From: Gammaproteobacteria bacterium
GTDB lineage: Bacteria; Pseudomonadota; Gammaproteobacteria; JAABTG01
Assembly (NCBI GenBank): GCA_034522055.1
Contig: JAXHLS010000006.1
Coordinates: 124,001-188,000 of the forward strand
Direction of reading: 5' to 3'
DNA length: 64,000 nt
Every line of letters begins with the position of its first letter. Positions within the stretch are counted from its first letter, which is position 1. The position numbers and the translations under genes are program-made. Below, one piece after another: positions 7,684 to 16,102 of the stretch. Below the pieces are notes generated by a model. It was not told the DNA's origin. It saw nothing but the letters and a program-made list of their open reading frames with translations, and did not search any database.

Positions 7684-10236
7684 GTGAGCCAGCCACAGCC
7701 AGCCTGCTTCCACTGCGGTCTGCCAATTCCCGAGGATGGTCACTGGGAGCTGGACGTGGCCGGGGAGCGGCGCCACTTCTGTTGTGCCGGTTGTCAGGCG
7801 GTGGCCTGCACCATCCTGGATAACGGCATGGCGGACTACTACCGTCATCGCACGGCGCCCGGCGGGCGGACCGATCCGGAGGCGATGCCGGAGCTTCTGG
7901 AGCGTTTCGAACTCTATGACCACCCCGACGTGCAACGTGGCTTCGTGCGTAGCGGGGGGGACTGGCGGGAGGCCTTCCTGATCCTCGAAGAGGTGCGCTG
8001 CGCCGCCTGTCTGTGGTTGAACGAGCGCCATCTGCGGGCCCAGCCGGGGGTCCTCGATGTGGACGTGGACTTTACGAGCCAGCGCGCCCGGGTGCGCTGG
8101 GACCCCTCCCGCACCCGCCTCAGCACCCTGCTGGCCGCCATCGCCGCCATCGGCTACGTGGCTCATCCCTACGATAATGCCCACCGCCGCGAATTGGATC
8201 GTGACCAGCGGCGGCGCAGCATGAGCCGCATCATCTTCGCCGCGGTGGTGGGCATGCCGGTGATGCAGTTCTCCCTCGCCACCTACCTCAGCGACCTGGA
8301 CGTCCACGGTCCGCTACCCCTGTGGGTGGAGTTGGGGCGCTGGTGCATGCTGCTGGCTGCTACCGCCGTGCTCGCCTACGCGGGCCAGGAATTCTTTCTC
8401 GGCGCCTGGCAGGACCTGCGCCGCCGCCGCCTCGGCATGGACGTGCCCATCGTCGCCGGCCTGTCGGCCGCCTGGCTGGGCAGTCTGTGGGGCACGGTGC
8501 AGGCCACGGGCGAGGTCTACCTCGACTCCATCGTCATGTTCGTGCTGTTCGTCCTGGCCGCCCGGGCCTATGAGCTGCGGGGCCGGCGCACCGCGGCGGC
8601 GGCCATCGACCGCGTTGCGCGGGTCACCCCCCAGGTGGCCCGGCGTCTCCACGGTGATGGCAGCGAGGAGCGGGTCCCGGCGGTGGAGCTGGCGCCGCGG
8701 GAGCGCATCCGCCTGCGCCCCGGGGAGGTCTCCCCGGTGGACGGAGTGGTGGCGGCGGGCAGCTCCAGCTTCGACGAATCGCTGCTTACCGGTGAGGCCC
8801 GGCCGGTGATGAAGGAGCCGGGGGCGCGGGTGGTGGCGGGAAGCTGCAATCGGGAGCAGGCGGTGGAGCTGTGGGTCGAGCGGGTAGGGCAGGACTCCAC
8901 CATCGGCGAGGTCAGCAGCCTGCTGGAGCGGGGTCTTGCCGCGCGGCCCCGCTACGCGGTTCTGGCGGCGCAGGCGGCCCAATGGTTCGTGGCGGTGGTC
9001 ATCGTGGTGGCCGGTGTCACCGCGGGCACCTGGCTGTGGCTGGATCCCGCCCAGGCCCTGCCCAACACCATCGCCGTGCTCATCGTCACCTGCCCCTGTG
9101 CCCTGGCTCTGGCGACTCCGGTGGCGGTGGCCATGGGGGCGGGGCGTTTCTCCGCCGCCGGCGTCCTGCCGCTGGATATGAGCGCCCTGGAGCCGTTGGC
9201 ACGGGTGGACGCCGTGGGCCTGGACAAGACCGGCACCTTGACCGACGGTGGCTTCGCGGTCCGCCGCAGCGAACTGCTTGAGGCGGGGGCAGATGCAGGG
9301 GCACTGCGGTCGGTGGTCGCGGCCCTGGAGCGGGATTCCAGCCATCCCCTTGCCCATGCCTTCCGCCAGGAGACGACGCCTGCGAGCGGGCTGTCGTCGC
9401 TGCGCACGGCGGCGGGCGAGGGTGTGGAGGGCATGGCGGGAACCGTGTGCTGGCGCCTCGGCACCTGGGACTACGCCACGGCCGGCGCTCCCCTGCCGCC
9501 GGCGCTGGCGAGCCGGCTGCAGGCGTGGCGCGGCGAGGGTCTGACGGTCTGCGTGCTGGCGCGGGATGGCCGGCCGCTAGCGGTGTACGGCCTCGGTGAC
9601 CGCTTGCGGGAGGGCGCCGCGGCCATGGTAGCGGGATTCGCGGCGATGGGTATCCATGACATCACGGTGCTGAGCGGCGACCATCAGGAGGCCGTGGCCG
9701 AGGCCGCCGCCGCCGCCGGCATCGCTGTCGCCCATGGCGGGCTGTCACCCGCCGACAAGCTGGCCTGGATCCGCGAACGCCAGGCCGCCGGCCGGCGTGT
9801 ACTGATGGTGGGTGACGGCATCAACGATGCCCCCACCCTGGCCGCTGCTGACGCGTCCATCTCCTTCGCCGAGGCCACCCATCTGGCCCAGTACCACAGT
9901 GACCTGTTGCTGCTGGCCCCGGACCTCGCGGTGATTCCGCGGGCCCTGCGTCTGGCCCGGTGCACCCGGCGCATCGTCTTTCAGAACCTGGCCTGGGCCG
10001 GCGGCTATAACCTCACGGCCATCCCCCTCGCCTTCATGGGCCTGGTGCCGCCGTGGGCGGCGGCTATCGGTATGTCCCTGTCCTCACTGCTGGTGGTGGC
10101 CAACGCCATGCGGTTGCGACGGGGAGCGCGGGCGAGAAGCACCACGCCCACCATCCCTGGCGATTCGCTACCGGGTGGTGAAGGCGCATCGTCCGTCCGT
10201 CTTTCTGGCGTGCATGGTCCCCTCGAGCGGTTCTGA
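7684..10236 (+). CDS. CcoI/FixI-type copper-transporting P1B ATPase
   Basis: Exports Cu(I) from the cytoplasm, in this family to supply heme-copper oxidase assembly. 850 aa. An N-terminal metal-binding region with C8-x2-C11 and F-C33-C34-x2-C37 precedes an HMA domain with C106-AA-C109, as in CcoI. Core motifs: intramembrane C470-P-C472, phosphorylation D514 in DKTGTLT, the HP motif (SSHPLAHA), and GDGINDAP. A Ser/Pro-rich tail of about 35 aa follows the last helices. The start is GTG at 7684. Co-orientation with the ba3 operon, 115 bp downstream of the cytochrome, suggests copper supply to that oxidase; no cbb3 genes are present here. Confidence 0.92.
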   Translation: MSQPQPACFHCGLPIPEDGHWELDVAGERRHFCCAGCQAVACTILDNGMADYYRHRTAPGGRTDPEAMPELLERFELYDHPDVQRGFVRSGGDWREAFLILEEVRCAACLWLNERHLRAQPGVLDVDVDFTSQRARVRWDPSRTRLSTLLAAIAAIGYVAHPYDNAHRRELDRDQRRRSMSRIIFAAVVGMPVMQFSLATYLSDLDVHGPLPLWVELGRWCMLLAATAVLAYAGQEFFLGAWQDLRRRRLGMDVPIVAGLSAAWLGSLWGTVQATGEVYLDSIVMFVLFVLAARAYELRGRRTAAAAIDRVARVTPQVARRLHGDGSEERVPAVELAPRERIRLRPGEVSPVDGVVAAGSSSFDESLLTGEARPVMKEPGARVVAGSCNREQAVELWVERVGQDSTIGEVSSLLERGLAARPRYAVLAAQAAQWFVAVVIVVAGVTAGTWLWLDPAQALPNTIAVLIVTCPCALALATPVAVAMGAGRFSAAGVLPLDMSALEPLARVDAVGLDKTGTLTDGGFAVRRSELLEAGADAGALRSVVAALERDSSHPLAHAFRQETTPASGLSSLRTAAGEGVEGMAGTVCWRLGTWDYATAGAPLPPALASRLQAWRGEGLTVCVLARDGRPLAVYGLGDRLREGAAAMVAGFAAMGIHDITVLSGDHQEAVAEAAAAAGIAVAHGGLSPADKLAWIRERQAAGRRVLMVGDGINDAPTLAAADASISFAEATHLAQYHSDLLLLAPDLAVIPRALRLARCTRRIVFQNLAWAGGYNLTAIPLAFMGLVPPWAAAIGMSLSSLLVVANAMRLRRGARARSTTPTIPGDSLPGGEGASSVRLSGVHGPLERF

Positions 10237-10296
10237 GGCGGGGTTCTGGACGAGAGATTCTGGCAGGACGCCATGGGTGCCTGCGGCGGGCTTTAA

Positions 10297-10725
10297 TGTC
10301 GGGATGAATCCCGACCTACAAAAAGCGTAACCGGGAAAGACGCGAAAAGGGAGAAGGACAGAGGCGTAGGTCGGCTGCTCCTGGCAGCCGACGGAAACTC
10401 GGCGCTTTGTGGGCGCGGATGTCGGTTGCCGAGAGCAACCGATCTACAGACTGCTTGACAGGAAACGGAGTATCTACAAAAAGCGTAACCGCGAAAGACG
10501 CCAAATGACGCGAAAAGGGAGAAGGTCAGGGAGGAGTGGCAGTTTGAAAAGGCGCAGCGGATCCACCGTTTCGGCGTCAGCAGAGCGGACGCACGGGTGG
10601 TAATCTTTTACCCATTTCCCATTTCCCATTTCCCATTTCCCATTTCCCCCGGGAACAAGCGACGGGGATGCGCCTGCAGGTCGGCCTGTAGCTCGGGCTG
10701 TAGGTCAGGATTCAGCCCGACAGCC
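10297..10725. repeat. Second REP-like repeat block, between the copper ATPase and moeA
   Basis: The gap between the ATPase and moeA (about 490 bp) holds no gene. REP-like palindromes with a GTAGG head occur at 10297-10319 (minus, same as the 1281 copy), 10366-10392 (plus), 10420-10447 (minus, GTAGATCGG head) and 10688-10725 (plus, nested). Two direct repeats of the form AAAAAGCGTAACCG.GAAAGACGC with a following AAAAGGGAGAAGG lie at about 10319-10357 and 10475-10527; a shorter relative occurs at 15136-15155. The heptamer array at 10611 is listed separately. Confidence 0.8.
10611..10645 (+). repeat. Heptamer tandem repeat (CCCATTT)x5
   Basis: Five perfect copies of CCCATTT run from 10611 to 10645 and are followed by CCCCC. 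The array is noncoding and lies between repeat palindromes. Arrays of different 7-bp units also occur in the nuoF-nuoG gap. Such short heptamer arrays are prone to slippage. Confidence 0.9.
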
Positions 10726-10728
10726 AAA

Positions 10729-12006
10729 TCAGATCAGGGCGGCGAAGGGCGCCACGGTGACCGTGTCCCCCGGCTCCACGGTGGCCCGGGACTCGGGGAG
10801 GAGGATGAGGCAGTCGGCGCGGCTCATGGAGGTGAGCAGGCCGGAGCCCTGGCTGCCGGTCGCCGCCACGCTCGGGCCGCCGGCCATGGTGTGGTCGAGG
10901 ATGCCGCGGGTGCATTCGAAGCGCCCCGGGCGCTTGCGCAGGCGGTCGGTGCTGGTGGCCTCCAGGGTGAGGGGCTCCTGCCAGCCGGCGCCGGCCAGTT
11001 GACCCAGGGTGGGCTGGACCAGCAGGTAGAAGGTGACCATCACCGCCACCGGGTTGCCGGGCAGGCCGAAGAACAGGGTGTCGCCCAGGTGGCCAAACGT
11101 GAAGGGCCGGCCGGGCTTCATGGCCAGCTTGCGGAACTCCACCCGCCCGAGTTCCCCGAGTATGGCGGCGATGTGGTCCGCCTCGCCCACGGAGACCCCG
11201 CCCGAGGTGATCACCACGTCGGCCATGGCAGCGGCCCGGGTGAAGGCGCGGGCCAGGGCTTCGGGGGAGTCGCGCACCACGCCGAGGTCCAGGATCTCCA
11301 CCCCCAGGCGCGCGAGCATGCCGTACAGGGTGTAGCGGTTGCTGTCGTATACGTCCCCCGGCCCCAGGGGGTCGCCCACGGCGCGCAGTTCGTCGCCGGT
11401 GGAGAAGAAGGCCACCCGTACCGGGCGCCGCACCGTGACCTCGCCGAGGCCGAGGGAGGCTATGACCCCCAGGTCCGCCGGTGTGAGGCGGCGCCCGGCG
11501 GGCAGTACCACGCTGTGGGCGGCGATGTCCTCGCCGGCCTGGCGCACGTTCTGGCCCGGGCGGTGACGGTCGTCGATGCGCATGCGCCCGTCCCCCGCTG
11601 TATCGACGTGTTCCTGCATCACCACCGTGTCCGTGCCGGCGGGCATGGGCGCACCGGTCATGATGCGCACGCACTCGCCGCTGGCGCAGGGATCCGTGAA
11701 GGGGGCACCCGCCATGGCGGTACCCGCGACCCGGAACTCCCGGGTGCCCGATGGCGGCAGCTCCGAGCCCGCCAGGGCGTAGCCGTCCACGGCGGAGTTG
11801 GTGTGATTGGGGACGTCCTGGGGGGACACCACCTCGGCATCGAGCACGCGCCCGAGGGCGCTGCGCAGGGCCACCCGCACGCCGCCGGTGACGGGGGTGG
11901 CGGCCGCCGCGATGCGCCGCCGGGCCTCGTCCAGCCCGAGGGCGCCGGGATCCGAGGGATCGGCGCAGGAGGGGGTGGCGTTGCGAATGGTATCGGAGGG
12001 GGACAT
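10729..12006 (-). CDS. moeA: Molybdopterin molybdenumtransferase MoeA
   Basis: Inserts molybdate into adenylylated molybdopterin, the last common step of Mo-cofactor synthesis. 425 aa, normal length. Signatures: 'NHTNSAVDGYAL' near the N-terminus, 'MTGAPMPAGTDTVVMQE', 'TGDELR....PGDVYDSN', the 'TSGGVSVGEADH' active-site loop, and 'LPGNPVAVMVTFYLLVQP'. It is last in a minus-strand operon mobA-mobB-moeA; the gap after mobB is 4 bp. Neighbouring mob and fdhD genes indicate a formate dehydrogenase-type molybdoenzyme. Confidence 0.96.
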   Translation of the reverse strand: MSPSDTIRNATPSCADPSDPGALGLDEARRRIAAAATPVTGGVRVALRSALGRVLDAEVVSPQDVPNHTNSAVDGYALAGSELPPSGTREFRVAGTAMAGAPFTDPCASGECVRIMTGAPMPAGTDTVVMQEHVDTAGDGRMRIDDRHRPGQNVRQAGEDIAAHSVVLPAGRRLTPADLGVIASLGLGEVTVRRPVRVAFFSTGDELRAVGDPLGPGDVYDSNRYTLYGMLARLGVEILDLGVVRDSPEALARAFTRAAAMADVVITSGGVSVGEADHIAAILGELGRVEFRKLAMKPGRPFTFGHLGDTLFFGLPGNPVAVMVTFYLLVQPTLGQLAGAGWQEPLTLEATSTDRLRKRPGRFECTRGILDHTMAGGPSVAATGSQGSGLLTSMSRADCLILLPESRATVEPGDTVTVAPFAALI

Positions 12007-12010
12007 GGCT

Positions 12011-12574
12011 TCAGGCCCTGGGGTTGGTCGATGGGGCGCGCGGGGTCAGGCCGAGGTGGGCGATGATGAAGACGGCGATGTCCCCGGGCTCGTTAAGGGG
12101 CAGATGGGGAATGCCATGGCCGGCCGGGGGCGCCTCCTCGTCCGTGGCGATGGCCACGATGGTGGGGTCATAAGGGTAGAGCAGGGGTTTGCCGAGGGCG
12201 GGACGGTGCAGCTCTATCTTCGGGAAGGCCTCGTGCTTGAAGCCCTCCACCAGCACCAGGTCGAGGCCCCGCGGATCCATCATGGCCAGGGCATCGGCCA
12301 GGTAGACATCGTCCCGCCGCTCGGGCTGCTCGACGATGAGGGCCATGCGATGGCGGGAGGCTACCAGGATGCGCTCGGCACCGGCCTTACGCAGGGTGTG
12401 GCTGTCCTTGCCGGGGTGGTCGATGTCGAAGCGGTGATGGGCGTGCTTGACCACGGCGATGCGCAGGCCATGGGCCCGGAGGGCCGGCAGCAGGCGGGCC
12501 AGCAGGGTGGTCTTGCCCGTGCCGCTGAAGGCCGCGAAGCCCATGAGGGGAATCGGATACTCAATCGGCGCCAT
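12011..12574 (-). CDS. mobB: Molybdopterin-guanine dinucleotide biosynthesis protein MobB
   Basis: GTP-binding partner of MobA in molybdopterin guanine dinucleotide synthesis. 187 aa. The P-loop GFAAFSGTGKTTLLARLL is at about residues 12-29; the family-typical 'KHAHHRFDIDHPGKDSH' and 'LVLVEGFKHEAFPKIE' follow. The ATG at 12574 was chosen because the family N-terminus aligns there; it lies 14 bp inside the mobA coding end, so the two genes overlap in different frames. A longer open frame upstream is only the antiphase of mobA. Confidence 0.93.
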   Translation of the reverse strand: MAPIEYPIPLMGFAAFSGTGKTTLLARLLPALRAHGLRIAVVKHAHHRFDIDHPGKDSHTLRKAGAERILVASRHRMALIVEQPERRDDVYLADALAMMDPRGLDLVLVEGFKHEAFPKIELHRPALGKPLLYPYDPTIVAIATDEEAPPAGHGIPHLPLNEPGDIAVFIIAHLGLTPRAPSTNPRA

Positions 12575-13199
12575 GGCCAGCACCCGGTATCGTCGCGCCG
12601 TCGGGGGCGGCGCCCTCGAGGCGCGCCCGCTCCTCCGGGGTATTGACGTTGGTGAACTGCTCCGGGAAATGGGAGAAGTCCGCGCTGACGGTGTGGTGCC
12701 GTTCATACCACAGGTCGATTTTACGGTCGCCGGCGGCCAGGAAGGCCTCGAGGCTCGGCAGCAGGGCGCAACGGATGAGGGCGTAGACGGGCTGCATGCG
12801 AGTACCGTCATGGGCCACTGCGATGTCCGCCCCCGACCCTTCCAGGGCAACGGCGAGGCGCGCGGCCAGGTCCGGCGCCACCATGGGACCGTCGCAGGGC
12901 AGGGTGAGGAGCAGGGGAGTGTGGCTCGCCGCCATGCCCACGGCGAAACCGGCCAAGGGGCCCTGGTAGTCCGTGAGGGCGTCCGACACCACGGGCCAGC
13001 CGAAGGCGGCATACCGATCGCGATTGCGGTTGGCGTTGATGAGCACCTTCTCGACCTGGGGGGCGATGGCCTCCACCACGTGAGCCACCAGGGGGCGTCC
13101 CCGGAGTTCCACGAGGCCCTTGTCCCTGCCGCCCATACGGCGGCCGCGCCCACCCGCCAGCACCAGGGCGGTGATGCCGTTGGTCGAGTCCCGGGTCAT
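12561..13199 (-). CDS. mobA: Molybdenum cofactor guanylyltransferase MobA
   Basis: Transfers GMP from GTP to Mo-molybdopterin, producing the bis-MGD cofactor used by formate dehydrogenases and other DMSO-reductase family enzymes. 212 aa. Nucleotidyltransferase signature 'LVLAGGRGRRMGGRDKGLVEL' spans about residues 12-32; 'LPCDGPMVAPDLAARL' carries the metal-binding Asp, and 'FTNVNTPEE' is near the C-terminus. The start at 13199 (MTRDSTNG) gives the usual short N-terminus. First gene of the mobA-mobB-moeA operon, divergent from the sigma-54-type activator. Confidence 0.94.
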   Translation of the reverse strand: MTRDSTNGITALVLAGGRGRRMGGRDKGLVELRGRPLVAHVVEAIAPQVEKVLINANRNRDRYAAFGWPVVSDALTDYQGPLAGFAVGMAASHTPLLLTLPCDGPMVAPDLAARLAVALEGSGADIAVAHDGTRMQPVYALIRCALLPSLEAFLAAGDRKIDLWYERHHTVSADFSHFPEQFTNVNTPEERARLEGAAPDGATIPGAGHGAD

Positions 13200-13673
13200 G
13201 GCGCGGACACTCTGTGAACGCCGGGAGACACGGCGCGCGGGACAGGGGCGTGGCGCCCCACACCGGGCTGGAGCGACGGTGAGGCTGCGGGATGCGGGGG
13301 GGCGATGCAGGACATGGGAATCAATGGTGTGGTTACCAAGCGTCGCAACATGATGACACGGATCGGGGCGATCGCTGCATAGCAATACCGATGCCATCCT
13401 TACCCCCGAGCCGGGATACCGGGCCGTTACCGGGAAGGCCGACCCTCCGGCCCGGGTGTGGCAAGGGGCAGGGGCGTTCCCAGGGGGACGGAACGAGATC
13501 CATCATGCTACTTTTCAGTAGGGGCAAAATGACCCACTCGGCCTTGAATATCCAGGACAGAATGTCCTATTTCCTTACCGCAGAAGGGTACACCATGGCC
13601 TTTCCGACCAGTGTAATGGTGTTTCTGTCACCAGCCTCGGAGTCTGTATGTTGGACGCGGTACCCAGGACAAC
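13200..13673. other. Divergent control region between mobA and the activator gene
   Basis: 474 bp with no convincing gene. The half nearest the activator holds a sigma-70-like promoter and two GGACA-type dyads (listed separately). The half near mobA is GC-rich, and I found no clear promoter there. The stretch 13380-13500 contains only weak CCGG-rich pairings. Confidence 0.5.
13522..13573 (+). promoter_or_regulatory. Candidate promoter and paired operator boxes before the activator
   Basis: Two related dyads occur: GGGCAAAATGACCC at 13522-13535 and GGACAGAATGTCC at 13555-13567. The second sits in the 18-bp spacer of a sigma-70-like promoter TTGAAT (13544-13549) / TATTTC (13568-13573). That layout would suit autorepression. 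Similar boxes lie upstream of fdhD (17157-17202). The promoter is a moderate match; the operator role is inferred. Confidence 0.45.
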
Positions 13674-15092
13674 ATGCGGTGTGACCGTCGGACCGGGATA
13701 CCCGTGGCGGACAGCGTGACCGACGCGGCAGATCACCGGTCCGGCGCCGGTCCCAACGTGCGTCTCAGTTCCGTCCTCGTGGTGGACGACGACGCGGCCA
13801 CCACGAACCTCCTGCGCAAGGGGCTCGCCTCACGCTTCAGTCTGGTGGAGGCGGTGAATGACAGCGAGACCGCCGACGAACTGCTGGCGCGTTGCCATTT
13901 CGACCTCATCATCGCCGCCGTGGGCCTGCCGGGTCGCTCGGGCGTGGCCTGGGTCTATGAGTTGCGAGCCCGCGATTGTGGCACGCCGGTGATCTTCATG
14001 GCTGCCGACGCGGACGTGAAGACGGCCATCGAGGCCCTGCGGTCGGGGGGCTCGGACCTGATCCTCAAGCCCTTCACCATGGACCACATGGAAGACGCCT
14101 TGACGCGCACTTTGGAGCGCCGGCGCCTGCAGCGGGAGAACTATGCCCTGCGTCGCCAGGTGGAGCACCACTACGACAGCAGCGGCATGGTGGGTTCCTG
14201 TGAGGCGCTCAAGGACATATGCGACATCATCAAGCGGGTGGCACCCATGCCGTCCACGGTCCTGCTCGAGGGCGAGTCGGGCACCGGCAAGGAGTTGGCG
14301 GCCCGCGCCCTGCACCACTGGAGCGGCCGGTCGGGGGCCTTCGTGCCGGTGAACTGCGGCTCCATGAATGGTGAACTGCTGGAAAGCGAGTTGTTCGGCC
14401 ACGTCAAGGGGGCCTTTACGGGGGCGACCCAGGCGCGGGAGGGCCTGTTCTCCTACGCCGACGGCGGTACCCTGTTCCTGGACGAGATCGGCGAGATGCC
14501 GTTGGCCATGCAGACCCACCTGCTGCGGGTGATGGAGGAGCGGGCGGTGCGGCCCATGGGGGGCAATTCCCAGGTCACGGTGGACGTCCGGCTGGTGGCC
14601 GCCACCAACCGCCAGCTCAAGCAGGAGGTGGAGCAAGGCCGGTTCCGCGAGGACCTGTTCTACCGCCTCAATGTCCTCGGCGTGCGGATGCCCGCCCTGC
14701 GGGAACGGGTGGAGGATCTGCCCGATCTGGTGCGCCATTTCTGTAATCTGTTGTCCTCCGATTTGGGGGTGGAGCCCCCGGCCATCGGCGAGGCCGAAAT
14801 GGAACGGTTGGCCCGCTATGAATGGCCGGGCAACATCCGGGAACTGAGGAACGTCATCGAGCGTGCCCTGCTGCTGAACAGCCAGCCTTCCCAATGCCTG
14901 TCAGGGTTTCGGGACACCCCGGCGGTGGTGGTCGCGGTAGATGAGGACGACCTGTTGCTGGAGAGTGTGGAACGCCGCCATATCCTCAAGGTCCTGGCCA
15001 TGGAATCCGGCAACAAGTCGGCGGCGGCGCGGCGCCTCGGGGTCTCGCGTAAGACCCTCGAGCGCAAGTGTCAGGCGTGGGCGAACTCATAA
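13674..15092 (+). CDS. Sigma-54-type (NtrC-family) activator with degenerate receiver domain
   Basis: Bacterial enhancer-binding protein, 472 aa: N-terminal receiver-like domain (about residues 33-150), AAA+ domain (about 167-395) and Fis-type HTH (about 440-468). The AAA+ domain is intact: Walker A GESGTGKE from residue 200, GAFTGA at 246-251 for sigma-54 contact, and Walker B '[11 protein letters not shown]'. The receiver keeps the acidic DDD pocket and the Lys (LKPF), but the phosphoacceptor Asp position reads Ala (A82 in [11 protein letters not shown]), and the conserved Thr/Ser reads Ala (FMAADAD). It probably responds by a route other than phosphorylation, and no kinase gene is adjacent. 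Position next to mob and fdhD genes suggests molybdoenzyme or formate control. A GTG 30 bp downstream is an alternative start. Confidence 0.9.
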   Translation: MRCDRRTGIPVADSVTDAADHRSGAGPNVRLSSVLVVDDDAATTNLLRKGLASRFSLVEAVNDSETADELLARCHFDLIIAAVGLPGRSGVAWVYELRARDCGTPVIFMAADADVKTAIEALRSGGSDLILKPFTMDHMEDALTRTLERRRLQRENYALRRQVEHHYDSSGMVGSCEALKDICDIIKRVAPMPSTVLLEGESGTGKELAARALHHWSGRSGAFVPVNCGSMNGELLESELFGHVKGAFTGATQAREGLFSYADGGTLFLDEIGEMPLAMQTHLLRVMEERAVRPMGGNSQVTVDVRLVAATNRQLKQEVEQGRFREDLFYRLNVLGVRMPALRERVEDLPDLVRHFCNLLSSDLGVEPPAIGEAEMERLARYEWPGNIRELRNVIERALLLNSQPSQCLSGFRDTPAVVVAVDEDDLLLESVERRHILKVLAMESGNKSAAARRLGVSRKTLERKCQAWANS

Positions 15093-15177
15093 GAAGCGCC
15101 GGGAAAAGTATGATTTTCTCTTTGGTTTCACTTTCAACCACGAAAGACGCGAAAGAAATAAGCGTTCAATGGCAGCC

Positions 15178-16095
15178 CTATTCGTGGGCCCACACCAGCT
15201 CCCCCGTATCCTTCATCTCGTAGCCCCCAAGGCTATCCGCCAGGCGCCGCCCCTCGCCTGAGGTGAGGCGTGACAGCAGTTCCTGGAACAGCCGCCGGAA
15301 CCAGATGTTGCGGGGCAGGGCGAAGTCGAAGGATTCCCAGCCGAAGGATACGAAGCCGAGCCCGGCCTCGTTGGCGGCGGCCCGCGAGCCGGGGGCGATG
15401 TCCGCCTGATCCATGACGATGGCGGTGGCCGCCTCGCGTTCCGACAGGGCCGTGGTGGTGACGTTGAGACCGTGGGGACAGGCGCCCGGCTGGTTGTACA
15501 TCTCCATGAGAAAACGCTGGGCGCCGGAGCCGGACTGGCGTTGCACCCAGCGAAAGCGGGATGCGGCGAGTTCCGTGGGGTCGCTGGTCTGGCGCAGTAC
15601 CGAGGGCCGCGCCATCAGGCCCTGCTCCCTGGAGAAGGCGCGGATCAGCACCCAGTTGCGGTGCTGGGAATACTGGCGCAGCAGGGCGGGATGGCGGGTA
15701 TGGCTCTCGGCGCCGGGGCCCCAGTGCAGTCCTCCCACGTCGATGCGCTGGGACTGGAGCAGATCCAGACCCAGGCGCGTGCCGGTGGGGGTGTAGCTGA
15801 TCTGGGCATGGGCCTTGAGGTCACGGGTGAAACCGGTCACCACCCGGTAGAGCAGGGGGTCGTCGCTGCCGGCGATGGCGAGACGGTCCACCAGCAGGCC
15901 ACCGTGGGCGGAATCCAGCATCCAGCGGTCGATGAGTTCCCGCGGGAACATCCACTTGCCGGTGATCTTGGTGGCCGGGATCCGTCCCTCGCTGGCCATG
16001 GCGTAGATCTTCTTCTCGTTGAGGTGGAGATAGCTGGCCACCTGCTTGACGTTCATGAAGACGGCGGGCGAGTCGGTGGTCATCACGGCGCTCAT
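15178..16095 (-). CDS. HTH/excisionase-type regulator with periplasmic-binding-protein-like domain
   Basis: Predicted one-component regulator, 305 aa. Residues about 14-60 form an excisionase/MerR-like winged HTH (MNVKQVASYLHLNEKKIYAMA, then 'GRIPATKITGKWMFPRELIDRWM'). The remainder resembles the PBP-like ligand domain (TupA/ModA-like fold) also found fused to MoeA or ModE-type proteins: 'YTPTGTRLGLDLLQSQRIDVGGLHWG', 'VQRQSGSGAQRFL', 'ADIAPGSRAAANEAGLGFVSFGWESFDFALP'. It may sense molybdate, tungstate or a related oxyanion; the ligand is inferred from family only. The ATG at 16095, 7 bp after the fdhD stop, was chosen, making it the second gene of the fdhD operon; the longer frame upstream lies inside fdhD. 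Confidence 0.8.
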   Translation of the reverse strand: MSAVMTTDSPAVFMNVKQVASYLHLNEKKIYAMASEGRIPATKITGKWMFPRELIDRWMLDSAHGGLLVDRLAIAGSDDPLLYRVVTGFTRDLKAHAQISYTPTGTRLGLDLLQSQRIDVGGLHWGPGAESHTRHPALLRQYSQHRNWVLIRAFSREQGLMARPSVLRQTSDPTELAASRFRWVQRQSGSGAQRFLMEMYNQPGACPHGLNVTTTALSEREAATAIVMDQADIAPGSRAAANEAGLGFVSFGWESFDFALPRNIWFRRLFQELLSRLTSGEGRRLADSLGGYEMKDTGELVWAHE

Positions 16096-16102
16096 GGCGT
16101 CT

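Noticed and set aside
10611-10645. CRISPR array
   Set aside because: Units are 7 bp with no spacers, and no cas genes are present.
13561-13673. Sigma-54 promoter directly upstream of the activator gene
   Set aside because: A GG-N10-GC match exists at 13586-13599, but the flanking bases do not fit the consensus; such matches are frequent by chance in GC-rich DNA.
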